Shown here: one piece after another, positions 17,200 to 26,448 of the stretch
Numbering within the stretch: the first letter of the stretch is position 1
Layout of the letters: each line of letters starts with the position of its first letter
Source of the DNA: Bacillota bacterium
GTDB taxonomy: Bacteria; Bacillota; Clostridia; Peptostreptococcales; Anaerovoracaceae
Direction: 5' to 3'
DNA: 64,000 nt
Assembly (NCBI GenBank): GCA_025361765.1
Contig: JANYJS010000008.1
Coordinates: 31,486-95,485, forward strand
Notes under the pieces: model-generated
The model's database searches: none
Seen by the model: the letters and a program-made list of their open reading frames with translations, nothing else
Told to the model about the DNA's origin: nothing
Translations under genes and position numbers: made by a program

Positions 17200-18552
17200 A
17201 TGATCAACAGAGAAAAACTCAAAGAGCAATATGCCAATGAAATGAAAATATTCGAGGAAAAGCATCCAAAGTCAAAGGAAATTTTCGAACGTGCCAAGGG
17301 AAGCTTGCTTCAGGGCGTTCCTATGAACTGGATGGTGAAATGGGCCGGCAGCTATCCTGTTTGTGTTGCCAATGCCAAAGGGGCACATTTTCAAGATGTC
17401 GATGGCAATGACTATCTTGATTTATGTCTTGGCGATACAGGCTCTATGATTGGGCATGCACCAGAAGCTGCCGTAAAAGCCATCACTGAGTACGTTAAAC
17501 AAGGCGTCACATTCATGCTGCCAACAGAAGATGCGGCTTGGAATGGCGAAGAGCTTCAGAGAAGATTCGGCATGAAATACTGGCAGTTTGCTACAAGTGC
17601 TACAGATGCCAACAGATTCGTACTCAGACTGGCAAGGCAGGTTACAAAAAGGCCCCTCATCGTTGCCTACAACTGGTGTTATCATGGAACCGTGGATGAA
17701 ACCGTTGCTGTCATGGATGAACATACAGGAAAGACCATCGCAAAACCTGGTAATCTGGGTCCTCAAGTTGATCCCGGCTTAACCACCAGAATTATCGAAT
17801 GGAATGACATTCCCGCCCTTGAAGAAGCCCTTAAAGACGGTCTGGTGGCTGCAGTGCTGGCAGAACCCGTTATGACCAATTGCGGCATCGTTCACCCTGA
17901 ACCAGGTTATCATGATGCTCTAAGGACTCTGACCAAAAAATATGGCACTCTGCTGATTATTGACGAAACTCACACCATTTGCACCGGCGTAGGCGGATGC
18001 ACGAAAGCTTATAACCTTCAGCCTGATATGGTCGTCGTCGGCAAAACCATCGCAGCCGGCATCCCTGCTGCTGCCTATGGCTTCACTGAAGAATTAGGCC
18101 AAAGAGTCGTTGCTGAGATTCCTAAAGAAGTCTGCGATATCGGCGGCATCGGCGGCACACTGGCAGCAAATGCTTTGACCATGCACGCTATGAAAGCTAC
18201 CCTATCAGAAGTCCTTACCGAAGACTTTTATGCCAGAAATATTCCTCTTGCAACCAGATTCAATGAAGGCATTCAAAGTGTCATAAGCGAATTCAACCTG
18301 CCATGGAATACCACCCAGCTAGGCTGCAGGACCGAATACTGGTTTAGAAAAGAGCCAGCTAAAAATGGCGGTGAGGCCGAAGCTGCTGTCGATTTCGAAC
18401 TTGATCAATACATGCATCTTGCTTCTCTAAATAGAGGCGTTCTGATGACTCCATTCCATAACATGGCTCTCATCACCGCAGCCACTACGGAAGCAGATAT
18501 TGATAGACATACAGAGATTTTCAGAGAAATCGTGAAGAATATTTTAGACTAA
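17200..18552 (+). CDS. Class III PLP aminotransferase (glutamate-1-semialdehyde aminomutase-like)
   Basis: PLP enzyme of the class III family; the closest general pattern is HemL-like omega/aspartate aminotransferase family. The 450 residues include ATSATDANRF (132-141), YNWCYHG with the ring-stacking tyrosine (about 156-162), IDETHT (254-259) and the PLP lysine in VVVGKTIAAGIP (K282). Isolation from hem genes and control by a sigma-54 activator point to a catabolic role rather than haem synthesis, with the following SDR enzyme probably acting on the product; the substrate cannot be named from sequence. GGAGG seven to eight bases upstream supports the start. The last codons are duplicated immediately downstream. 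Confidence 0.85.
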   Translation: MINREKLKEQYANEMKIFEEKHPKSKEIFERAKGSLLQGVPMNWMVKWAGSYPVCVANAKGAHFQDVDGNDYLDLCLGDTGSMIGHAPEAAVKAITEYVKQGVTFMLPTEDAAWNGEELQRRFGMKYWQFATSATDANRFVLRLARQVTKRPLIVAYNWCYHGTVDETVAVMDEHTGKTIAKPGNLGPQVDPGLTTRIIEWNDIPALEEALKDGLVAAVLAEPVMTNCGIVHPEPGYHDALRTLTKKYGTLLIIDETHTICTGVGGCTKAYNLQPDMVVVGKTIAAGIPAAAYGFTEELGQRVVAEIPKEVCDIGGIGGTLAANALTMHAMKATLSEVLTEDFYARNIPLATRFNEGIQSVISEFNLPWNTTQLGCRTEYWFRKEPAKNGGEAEAAVDFELDQYMHLASLNRGVLMTPFHNMALITAATTEADIDRHTEIFREIVKNILD

Positions 18553-18608
18553 TTCAGACCATCTGCAGAAATCGCGAAGAATATTTTAGACTAATTCAAA
18601 CCATCTGC
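18525..18608 (+). repeat. 42-bp tandem duplication of the aminotransferase 3-prime end
   Basis: The block 18525-18566 (last codons, stop and 14 following bases) is repeated at 18567-18608 with few changes, including the TAG and flanking sequence. Confidence 0.9.
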
Positions 18609-18622
18609 TGGTTTTGGGTTGT

Positions 18623-18658
18623 TTATGAGACGGGCGCTACTACTGTCTCTTCTCATAA
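18623..18658 (+). terminator. Hairpin between aminotransferase and SDR genes
   Basis: TTATGAGA (18623-18630) and TCTCATAA (18651-18658) form an 8-bp stem around a 20-base loop, followed after six bases by a T-rich run. It could be a partial terminator or an mRNA processing/stability element that lowers SDR expression. Confidence 0.5.
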
Positions 18659-18688
18659 GCAATCCTTTTTTCTTTTAAAGGAGTATAC

Positions 18689-19486
18689 ATGCATCAATTT
18701 ATGAATTTTAAGGATCAGGTATGTCTGATCACCGGTGCTGGAAGCGCTGCTGGCATTGGTTTCGCCACTGCCGAAATACTAGGCAGCCTAGGTGCCAAAG
18801 TTGCATTAGTGGCTACCACAAAACGGATTTATGAAAGAGCCTCTGAACTTCAAATAAAAGGTATATCTGCAAAAGGCTACATTGCCGATCTAATGAATAG
18901 AGATCAGGTATCTAAGGTCGTGTCTGATGTGCTGGCCAATTTTGGCAAAATTGATGTTCTGATTAATAATGCGGGCATGGCTCAGGTTGGGCAGGAAGAG
19001 GATTTTACGGCTTTTGCAGACCTCAGCGATGAGTCGTGGGACATCTCAATAGACAGAAACCTAACCCTCTGTTTCAATGTCACAAGAAAAGTGCTGCCTC
19101 ATATGATCAGCAGCAATTATGGCCGCATAGTGAATGTGTCTTCTGTCACCGGGCCGGTTGTCAGCAATCCTGGGGAAGCTGCCTACAGCGCGGCCAAAGC
19201 GGCGGTCATCGGTATGAGCCGCTCCATCGCTATTGAAGTCGCCAAAAATAATATTATGATCAACAATGTGCTTCCTGGCTGGATTGCAACCGCTTCTCAG
19301 ACAGAATCCGAAGCCGCCGGCGGTCTTAACACGCCTGTTGGCAGAGGCGGATCATCAAGGGAAGTGGCGAATATGATTGTATTTTTGGCATCAGAAGAAG
19401 CCTCTTATATCACAGGCCAGGCTTTCATTGTAGATGGTGGGAATACCATACAGGAATACAAAGGACCATCAGAATATTATTATTAG
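18689..19486 (+). CDS. SDR family NAD(P)-dependent oxidoreductase
   Basis: Classical short-chain dehydrogenase of 265 residues. It shows the cofactor motif TGAGSAAGIGFA, NNAG (about residue 95), the catalytic serine in VNVSSVTG and YSAAK (tyrosine and lysine), then PGWI and the C-terminal SYITGQAFIVDGG. AAAGGAG is seven bases before the ATG. It probably shares the sigma-54 transcript with the aminotransferase; substrate unknown. Confidence 0.9.
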   Translation: MHQFMNFKDQVCLITGAGSAAGIGFATAEILGSLGAKVALVATTKRIYERASELQIKGISAKGYIADLMNRDQVSKVVSDVLANFGKIDVLINNAGMAQVGQEEDFTAFADLSDESWDISIDRNLTLCFNVTRKVLPHMISSNYGRIVNVSSVTGPVVSNPGEAAYSAAKAAVIGMSRSIAIEVAKNNIMINNVLPGWIATASQTESEAAGGLNTPVGRGGSSREVANMIVFLASEEASYITGQAFIVDGGNTIQEYKGPSEYYY

Positions 19487-19495
19487 GAGGTCGTT

Positions 19496-19609
19496 ATGGA
19501 GATGTCATGTTTTTCATTGAAAGATAAGGTCGCCATCGTCACTCGTGGCGGATTAAAGGCTGGACCAAGCAATCAAATGGTTGAAAACATCCTTAAAAGC
19601 CTAGCTTAA
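19496..19609 (+). pseudogene. Remnant of a second SDR dehydrogenase (37 codons)
   Basis: A strong AGGAGG and ATG are followed by MEMSCFSLKDKVAIVTRGG, which is the beginning of an SDR protein (FSLKDKVAIVTGG is typical), with the first motif glycine changed to arginine. After a few unrelated residues the frame ends in VENILKSLA and a stop. Most of the gene is gone, consistent with a large internal deletion. The stop codon overlaps the end of the convergent AIR-synthase-like gene by nine bases. Confidence 0.6.
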
Positions 19610-20587
19610 TATTTTATAAAGTTCGTCGCTATCTGGAGGAAGAATGTTGATTCTGTGTTGGTTTGAGATCAGAATCCGTTCTTTCTCTTTTATTTTTCCA
19701 ATTTCGGAAACCGGGATTTGCGCAGCTGTTATTGCAGCGATCAAGTTTTCCTTGTTTTCGGCTGGGGAGATTATGAGCATGCAGCCACTGGAAATAAGCC
19801 TGAGATGGTCAATCTTAAAGTGTTCGCATATTTTTCTCGTTACAGCTAGCACTGGTATTGCCTCTTCATATAGTTCGACGCCGCTTCCCGCAATTTCACA
19901 CATTTCCCAAACGGCGCCGAGTACGCCGCCTTCTGTGATATCGTGCATGGCCAGAACGCCGATCTCTCCGGCGATCTTGCCTTCGGAAACCACGCTGATC
20001 TGATTCAGCAGCCCTTTGGCTTCGCTAAGCTCCGCCGGATTCAGCACGTCCAGTAGCGTGTTTTCATAGTCCGATGCAATGATTCCCGTACCTTCAAGTC
20101 CGGCATATTTTGTCATGAGGATGCTATCTCCCGGCTTTATAGACCTTGGCTGACCCCCTCCAGTTTTTTTTCTTCTCCCAATTGCCGTGGATACAATGAC
20201 CGGTTTGACCACGGCACTCGTAATCTCAGTATGTCCTCCGATTATTTCGATATTGAGCTCTGCGGCTGCTTGTCCCGCCTGCTTCATAAGATCTTCAATC
20301 TGCTTCTCAGTCGTGTTTTCTGGCAGCATAACCGCCAGCATGATTCCGAGAGGCTCGATGCCACAGGTTGCTATGTCATTACAGGAAATATGCACCGCCA
20401 GCCGACCAATTTCGTTCATAGCGGCGGTTATTGGGTCTGTGGACATGATGCAGTCATAATTCCCAAAATCAATAATAGCGCAGTCTTTCCCGATGCCAGG
20501 CCGCTCCAAGACTTCAGGCCTTTTATGGGTAATATTTTTAAAGACCAGATCTTCCAAAAGTTTGCTGTCCAGTTTTCCAATCTTCAT
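19601..20587 (-). CDS. AIR synthase-related protein (HypE-like fold)
   Basis: ATP-dependent AIR synthase/HypE superfamily protein of 328 residues. The N-terminal domain has GKDCAIIDFGNYDCIMSTDP and NDIATCGIEPLGIMLAVMLP; the second has SILMTKYAGLEGTG and HDITEGGVLGAVWEMCE. It lacks the C-terminal cysteine motif on which HypE attaches the cyanide precursor (it ends in DELYKILS), so it is not a canonical [NiFe]-hydrogenase maturase; no [NiFe] hydrogenase is visible. Its ATG overlaps the stop of the His-rich transporter gene (ATGA), so the two proteins are made together. The reaction is unknown. Confidence 0.8.
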   Translation of the reverse strand: MKIGKLDSKLLEDLVFKNITHKRPEVLERPGIGKDCAIIDFGNYDCIMSTDPITAAMNEIGRLAVHISCNDIATCGIEPLGIMLAVMLPENTTEKQIEDLMKQAGQAAAELNIEIIGGHTEITSAVVKPVIVSTAIGRRKKTGGGQPRSIKPGDSILMTKYAGLEGTGIIASDYENTLLDVLNPAELSEAKGLLNQISVVSEGKIAGEIGVLAMHDITEGGVLGAVWEMCEIAGSGVELYEEAIPVLAVTRKICEHFKIDHLRLISSGCMLIISPAENKENLIAAITAAQIPVSEIGKIKEKERILISNQHRINILPPDSDELYKILS

Positions 20588-21729
20588 AAACTTTCTCTCC
20601 CTTTTTCGGTGTGGCTATGCTCATGATTTGAGTCTTGTTCATGGGTGTGCGTCGATTCCTCATGGGTGTGCGTCGATTCCTCATGGTCGTGCTTGTGGTG
20701 AAGGTCCGGTGTATGAGCATGGCTGTGGGCTAAAGGTTCATGGATATGCTCATGACTATGTTCCTTGATAACTTCCGCCTCATGCTTATGATTATGATGC
20801 CCCTCATTATGAGCATGCCGATGCTCGTGTACCGTGAACTCATGGGGATGCTTGTGCTTATGCTTTTCAACAGCTGCAAGATAGGCACCAATAACCATAA
20901 TCACTAAAGCTACAAAAAAGGAAATGGCGTAGTCCTGCTTAAACATCAAGACCGATAAGCCAACACCAATAAAGGGTGCCGCAGCATAATAAGCGCTTGT
21001 TCTTGCCGCGCCCAGCTCCCTTTGTGCGCGAACATAAAGGTAAATACCCAGTCCATAGGCAAAGAACCCTAGGATTAAAGCTATGATGATGTAGACAAGA
21101 TCAAAAGAAAACTCTTTAAGTGCAAGGGCAATAATCAAGGAGCCTAGACCGGATCCAAAACCCTTAATGATGACAATTTGCATGGGGTCTTTTATGGAAA
21201 GCATGCGCGTGCAGTTGTTCTCAAGCCCCCAGCAGACGCTGGCCAGCAGCACCAATAGGGAGCCCGTGGAAAAGGAAAAGCTGCCGAGGTCCTTAACTGA
21301 CAACACGATACTGGATAGAGTGATCAGACCGATTGCCATCCAAAGACGAGGCCCGATATTTTCTCTAAAGATCAGCATAGCGATGATGGCCGTCGCTACG
21401 ATTTCAAAGTTGCCCAGCAAGGCGACGTTTGAGGCGGCCGACATGCGAAGGCCGACCATCAAAAAAATAGGCGCTGCAATATCAAGGAAAATCATGCCCA
21501 CGACAAATTTACTTTCGTGCCTTGTGATCCTTGCTTCATTGACTTCACCCTTTCCTGCGCCTCTTATGATATAAATCACCAGCATGCCTAAGGCCGCTCC
21601 CAAATATAAAAGTGCAGCCATAAGAACAGGGGGTATTTTGTCCAGCAGTAATTTCGACACAGGCGTACTCATTCCAAATAGGGCTGCCGCCAAGATTGCC
21701 TGAAAAACTGCAGTATTTCGTTTTGACAT
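20584..21729 (-). CDS. EamA/DMT-family transporter with histidine-rich C-terminal tail
   Basis: Ten-helix drug/metabolite transporter (two EamA repeats, residues 1 to about 285) followed by an about 90-residue cytoplasmic tail in which about 30 residues are histidine, mostly as H-x-H with Glu, Lys, Asp and Ser between. Within the tail the unit ESTHTHE is repeated and its DNA is a perfect short duplication. Such tails bind Zn, Ni or Co in metal transporters and chaperones; on a DMT protein it is unusual. Fifteen bases separate it from ligA upstream, and it overlaps the AIR-synthase-like gene downstream. Confidence 0.88.
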   Translation of the reverse strand: MSKRNTAVFQAILAAALFGMSTPVSKLLLDKIPPVLMAALLYLGAALGMLVIYIIRGAGKGEVNEARITRHESKFVVGMIFLDIAAPIFLMVGLRMSAASNVALLGNFEIVATAIIAMLIFRENIGPRLWMAIGLITLSSIVLSVKDLGSFSFSTGSLLVLLASVCWGLENNCTRMLSIKDPMQIVIIKGFGSGLGSLIIALALKEFSFDLVYIIIALILGFFAYGLGIYLYVRAQRELGAARTSAYYAAAPFIGVGLSVLMFKQDYAISFFVALVIMVIGAYLAAVEKHKHKHPHEFTVHEHRHAHNEGHHNHKHEAEVIKEHSHEHIHEPLAHSHAHTPDLHHKHDHEESTHTHEESTHTHEQDSNHEHSHTEKGRESL

Positions 21730-21744
21730 GATTTTCTCTCCTAG

Positions 21745-23721
21745 TTAGGCCTTTGGTCCGATTCCGCTATTTAGCCACATCACAAGCTGGTCCTCTGTGA
21801 TTATCTCAACGCCCAGTTCTTTTGCTTTTTTATTTTTAGACGAGCTGGATAAGCTATCATTATTAATCAAGTAATTCGTCTTAAACGTTACGGAATCTGT
21901 TGTTTTTCCGCCTCTATCCTCTATTGCCGTCTTCAGGGCATCTCTATTTTCAAATTGCTCCACTGCGCCAGTAATGACAAAAATAATACCTTCAAATATC
22001 TGGTCGACGGCCTTTGTTTTGGCCTCTTCAAATTCAACTTCTTCAAGGATATCCTTGATAATAGCCTGATTTTTTTCGTTTCCGAAAAACTTGACATAGG
22101 CCTCAGCCATAACTTCGCCTACCCCATTGATGTCGAGGAGCTGGCGGCTTGAAGCTTGCTGAATCTTTAGCCAGTCGTAGCTAAAATATTTACAGATTGT
22201 TTTAGCGTTGGTCAGTCCAATAGTCGGTATGCCTAAACTATACAGCAGTCTGACCACAGTGATTTTTCTGGCATTATTGACGGAAGCCACTAAATTATTA
22301 AAGGATTTTTCGCCGAACCCTTCCATCACGATAATGTCTTCTTTATGCTGCTCTACCTTGAAAATATCTGCAGGTTCTTTGATCAATCCTTTGTCAACCA
22401 GCTTTTCGATGGTTGCCTCTGACAAGCCATCGATCCCTATAGCATTTCTGCTGACAAAATGAGTGAGGGATTGAATATGTTTGGCCAAGCAGTCCTCATT
22501 TCTACAGTATAGAAACTTCACATCGCTTTCCTGACTGATTTCAGTCTTCTCGGAGCAAACCGGACAAACTATAGGAATAGGAATGCCGCCGCTTCTGGTC
22601 ATATTCTCTGCAATTTGCGGAATAATCATATTTGCTTTATAGACACCGATGGTATCGCCGATGCCAAGGGCCAGTTCTTCCATGATGCTGATATTATGGA
22701 CACTTGCTCTGCTTACTGTAGTCCCTTCTAGTTCAACAGGCTCAAAGATGGCAATTGGGTTAATCAGTCCAGTCCGCGAGGCGCTCCACTCGATTGCAAG
22801 CAGCGTCGTCTCTTTGATTTCGTCGCGCCATTTGAAGGCGATGGCATCCTTGAAAAATTTGGCAGTGCGGCCTAGCGAATCCCCATAAGCAAGATTGTCA
22901 TAGGTCAAAACCAGACCATCGGAAGGAAAGTCATTTTGATCAATGTGTTCAGAAAACCAGGCAACTGTTTCTTCGATGTTTGATGAATCGACAATTTTAT
23001 AATCCACTACGTCAAATCCCATCCCAGCAAGCCATTCCATTTGGCGAGCCTTTGAGTTATTGAAATTCACGCCTTCAGCTTTGACCAGCGAGAAAGCCAT
23101 AAAGCGAACATTTCTCTCGGAAGTAACCTTGCTCGCAAGCTGCCTCACGGAGCCGCTAACAAGATTTCTCGGGTTTTTATATTTGGCGGCCGTATCCGCT
23201 ATGCCACTGTTAATCTTCTCAAAATCCGAATAGCGAATAATCGCTTCGCCCCTTAAAATCAGTTCCTCTTTAAATGAAATGGCTAACGGCACATTAGCAA
23301 AGACTTTGGCATTATTGGTCACGACTTCGCCAATAATACCGTTTCCCCTCGTTACTGCTTTTGCTAATTTTCCTTCTGAATAGGTAAGTACCAGGGTTAT
23401 TCCATCCAGCTTCCACGAAAGAAGGCCTGTTTCATTCCCTAGCCACTCTTTAAGTGCTGCCTTATCCTTGGTTTTATCAAGAGACAGCATGGGCTTCTCA
23501 TGGGCTTCCTTGGGCAGATCCGTGGCAAGTTCAAAGCCAACATGAATGGTGGGGCTATTGGAAAGTATAACACCGGTCCTAGCCTCCAATTCAAGAAGTT
23601 CATCATAGAGTTTATCATATTCAATGTTTGGCATGATCTCGCGATTTTCAAGATAATAGGCCATGGCTGCCTCGCGCAGAATTTTAACCTTTTCTTTCAT
23701 CAATTGAAGAGTGTCTTCCAT
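21745..23721 (-). CDS. ligA: NAD-dependent DNA ligase
   Basis: Seals nicks during replication and repair using NAD. The product of about 658 residues carries the adenylation motif SWKLDGITLVLTY (catalytic lysine), the NTase motifs (NPRNLVSGSVRQLAS), an OB fold, a four-cysteine zinc finger (CPVCSEKTE to FLYCRNEDC), HhH repeats and a C-terminal BRCT domain. The start at 23719-23721 has GGAG ten bases upstream; the frame extends to 23745 without a ribosome site. The pcrA-ligA pairing is common in Firmicutes. Confidence 0.94.
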   Translation of the reverse strand: MEDTLQLMKEKVKILREAAMAYYLENREIMPNIEYDKLYDELLELEARTGVILSNSPTIHVGFELATDLPKEAHEKPMLSLDKTKDKAALKEWLGNETGLLSWKLDGITLVLTYSEGKLAKAVTRGNGIIGEVVTNNAKVFANVPLAISFKEELILRGEAIIRYSDFEKINSGIADTAAKYKNPRNLVSGSVRQLASKVTSERNVRFMAFSLVKAEGVNFNNSKARQMEWLAGMGFDVVDYKIVDSSNIEETVAWFSEHIDQNDFPSDGLVLTYDNLAYGDSLGRTAKFFKDAIAFKWRDEIKETTLLAIEWSASRTGLINPIAIFEPVELEGTTVSRASVHNISIMEELALGIGDTIGVYKANMIIPQIAENMTRSGGIPIPIVCPVCSEKTEISQESDVKFLYCRNEDCLAKHIQSLTHFVSRNAIGIDGLSEATIEKLVDKGLIKEPADIFKVEQHKEDIIVMEGFGEKSFNNLVASVNNARKITVVRLLYSLGIPTIGLTNAKTICKYFSYDWLKIQQASSRQLLDINGVGEVMAEAYVKFFGNEKNQAIIKDILEEVEFEEAKTKAVDQIFEGIIFVITGAVEQFENRDALKTAIEDRGGKTTDSVTFKTNYLINNDSLSSSSKNKKAKELGVEIITEDQLVMWLNSGIGPKA

Positions 23722-23801
23722 ATCAGCATTTCTCCATATATTCAAATGAAATCACAAATTTTACAATCTGTCATTGCTCGTGCATCTCGATTTAATACAC
23801 T

Positions 23802-26012
23802 TTAAATCTTCTCAAGGGGCGCAATATCCAGGGCTAATTGTTTTATGCCAACTGAGTCAAAGGCTATCGTGGCCGTTTTGTTACCGTTCTTGTCTTGAAC
23901 TGAGATGACAAGTCCTTCGCCAAATTTAGCATGCTTAACCCGAACGCCGTCGCTGATATCACCGCTGTCTCTAGTCACTTTGGCTGCTGCCTGAGCTTCT
24001 TTGATGTATCTTAATTGTTCGAAAGGCTTGAATACCGTCGAACTTCCTCTCGCCTCAGCTTCTGAAGGACTGGGACCCCGGGTTCTTTTGATGCCGGAGG
24101 ATTCCAACAAATCTTTATTGATTTCCTTGATAAATTGAGATTCTCTGGTATAATCCGTTCGGCCATAGAGCGTCCTTTGTTCTGCACTGGTGAGAATTAG
24201 CCTTTCTTTAGCTCTGGTCATGCCAACATAGCAGAGTCTTCTCTCCTCTTCAATGCCATCAGGTTTATCAAAGCTCCGCCAGCCGGGAAAAAGTCCGTCT
24301 TCCATGCCAGGCATAAATACCACTGGAAATTCAAGACCTTTCGCACTGTGGAGAGTCATTAGAGTCACCGCATTTTCATCCGCATCATGATTATCAATAT
24401 CTGACATCAGAGCTACACGCTCAAGGAATTCGGTCAGTGTCAGCAGTGGATTTTCATGCTCATAATCATAAATAACCGACTTGAATTCAAGAAGATTTTC
24501 AATTCTTCCCTCGGCTTCAATGGTGTTCTGCTCGGAAAGTCCTTTCAAATATCCGGTTCTGACCAGTAGGCCATCGTAAATATCTGAGACTTTCATATTT
24601 TCCTTCTCTGCGCTGAATTCCCGAATCGCCTTCACCATTTCCCTGATGCCTGCGGTCGCTTTTGCCGGAAGGCTTTCCACGATTTCATCGTCGACCAGTA
24701 CGTCAAAAATGCTGACGTTTCTAACCGTAGCCAAGGTTGACAATTTTTCTAAAGTTTTCTCTCCGATACCTCTCTTTGGCTCATTGATTACCCTATTTAA
24801 GCTCACATTATCCCAGGTGTTTTGAACAAGCCTCATATAAGACACAATGTCCTTCACTTCTTTTCGGTCGTAATATCTGGTGCCTCCCAGCACGCGATAG
24901 GGGATATCCCTGGCAATCAGACTGTCCTCAAAGGTTCTGGACTGGGCGTTTGTTCTATACAAAATGGCAAAATCCGAGTATTTGAGACTTTTAGTCTTTA
25001 GTCTTTCGATTTCTCCAGAAATATAACGAGCCTCATCCTTTTCATCTGAAGCGCGGTAATAATTGATTTTTTCTCCCTTTTCCTTATCCGTCCAAAGCTT
25101 CTTTTGCTTTCTGCCTCTATTATTGGCAATCACCGAATGGGCCGCATCAAGAATATTGCCGTGGGATCTATAATTTTGTTCCAGTTTGACTACCTTGGCC
25201 TGCTTGAAATCTTTTTCGAAATCCAGAATATTTTTAATATCGGCTCCCCGCCACTGATAAATACACTGATCATCATCTCCCACAACGCATAAATTCTGGT
25301 GCTTTTCGGCCAGTAGCCTCACAAAACGGTACTGCAGAAAATTGGTGTCTTGATATTCATCTACCATGAGGTACTGAAATTTTTCCTGATAAAAAGCCAG
25401 CACCTCTGGATATCTTTCAAAAATCTGGACTGTTCTTAAAATAAGATCGTCAAAATCCATGGCGTTGTTTTTTTTAAGGATCTGCTCATAGGCCGCGTAT
25501 AAACTGCCTGCTATTTTTTCCCTAAAATCATAACCGTATTTCTCACCATAACGCTCCGGGCTTATGGCCTTTTCTTTGGCATCGCTGATTCTGCTTAAAA
25601 CATACTGAACCGAAAAGCTTTTCTCATCAACATTCTGCTCTTTAATGCAGGCCCTAACCACAGTCTTCTGGTCCGTGGGATCATAGACAGTAAAGTCGTT
25701 GCTATATCCAAGAAGGTTTGCGTTAAGGCGCAGGATGCGAAGGCAAGCCGCATGGAAAGTTAGAATCCACATATTTATGTTTCCACCAATCAGTTCCTGC
25801 ACTCTCTCACGCATCTCGCCTGCTGCCTTATTTGTAAAAGTCACCGCCAGAATTTTCTGGGGTGATATTTTTTGTTCTCTTATTAAATAGGCAATCCGAT
25901 GGGTCATGGTGCTCGTTTTTCCGCTACCAGCCCCAGCCAAAATCAATAAAGGGCCTTCAGTATATAAGGCTGCGTCCCTTTGTTCATTGTTTAATTTATT
26001 CAAGTAATCCAT
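23802..26012 (-). CDS. pcrA: ATP-dependent DNA helicase PcrA/UvrD
   Basis: Superfamily 1A 3-prime to 5-prime helicase for repair and for clearing RecA or stalled complexes. The product of about 736 residues shows the Q motif (LNNEQRDA), Walker A LAGAGSGKTSTM, motif II VDEYQDTN, motif III GDDDQCIYQWRGA, QNYRS, VTLMTLHSAKGLEFPVV and RRLCYVGMTRA. The C-terminal Tudor-like end (VKHAKFGEGLVISV) that contacts RNA polymerase is present. The ATG at 26010-26012 follows GGAG by six bases; an ATG twelve bases earlier has none. Confidence 0.95.
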   Translation of the reverse strand: MDYLNKLNNEQRDAALYTEGPLLILAGAGSGKTSTMTHRIAYLIREQKISPQKILAVTFTNKAAGEMRERVQELIGGNINMWILTFHAACLRILRLNANLLGYSNDFTVYDPTDQKTVVRACIKEQNVDEKSFSVQYVLSRISDAKEKAISPERYGEKYGYDFREKIAGSLYAAYEQILKKNNAMDFDDLILRTVQIFERYPEVLAFYQEKFQYLMVDEYQDTNFLQYRFVRLLAEKHQNLCVVGDDDQCIYQWRGADIKNILDFEKDFKQAKVVKLEQNYRSHGNILDAAHSVIANNRGRKQKKLWTDKEKGEKINYYRASDEKDEARYISGEIERLKTKSLKYSDFAILYRTNAQSRTFEDSLIARDIPYRVLGGTRYYDRKEVKDIVSYMRLVQNTWDNVSLNRVINEPKRGIGEKTLEKLSTLATVRNVSIFDVLVDDEIVESLPAKATAGIREMVKAIREFSAEKENMKVSDIYDGLLVRTGYLKGLSEQNTIEAEGRIENLLEFKSVIYDYEHENPLLTLTEFLERVALMSDIDNHDADENAVTLMTLHSAKGLEFPVVFMPGMEDGLFPGWRSFDKPDGIEEERRLCYVGMTRAKERLILTSAEQRTLYGRTDYTRESQFIKEINKDLLESSGIKRTRGPSPSEAEARGSSTVFKPFEQLRYIKEAQAAAKVTRDSGDISDGVRVKHAKFGEGLVISVQDKNGNKTATIAFDSVGIKQLALDIAPLEKI

Positions 26013-26165
26013 TATATGCTCCATTCATGCCAGCTTTTGATCGTTCTAATCTATGGCTCATTATACAACAAATTCGAGGCTGCTTCAAGCAAACTGGGAG
26101 GTCGTTTTCGACAATTATCGAGAAAACATGAATACGCACAAAAATTAATGCGTTCTTAGATTTAA

Positions 26166-26194
26166 TTGTTATTTACTGGCAAAAACGATATAAT
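26166..26194 (+). promoter_or_regulatory. Promoter of the XRE regulator
   Basis: TTGTTA (26166-26171) and TATAAT (26189-26194) are separated by 17 bases, about 30 bases before the regulator ATG. Confidence 0.7.
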
Positions 26195-26223
26195 TTGAAT
26201 ATATTTGCGGGAGGTGCGAAACC

Positions 26224-26445
26224 ATGACAATAAGCTACAACAAGCTTTGGAAGTTACTTATTGATAAGAAAATGAAAAAGAAAGATCTGCAGCAACTATC
26301 GGGGGTCAGTTCGGCTACTATCAGTAAGCTTGGCAGGGATGAAAATGTAAATACGGAAATACTACAAAAAATATGTACAGCATTAAACTGCGATATTTGT
26401 GATGTCATGGAGTTTGTACCAAATACAGATAAAGAGGAGAATTGA
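26224..26445 (+). CDS. Small XRE/Cro-CI family helix-turn-helix regulator
   Basis: A 73-residue single-domain DNA-binding protein; the helix-turn-helix is about residues 18-48 (KKDLQQLSGVSSATISKL). It belongs to the group with the ending CTALNCDICDVMEF, common next to restriction-modification genes. GGGAGGTG lies upstream and a good promoter precedes it. Three bases after its stop codon begins a truncated hsdM, so it probably once controlled a type I restriction operon. Confidence 0.88.
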   Translation: MTISYNKLWKLLIDKKMKKKDLQQLSGVSSATISKLGRDENVNTEILQKICTALNCDICDVMEFVPNTDKEEN

Positions 26446-26448
26446 AAA

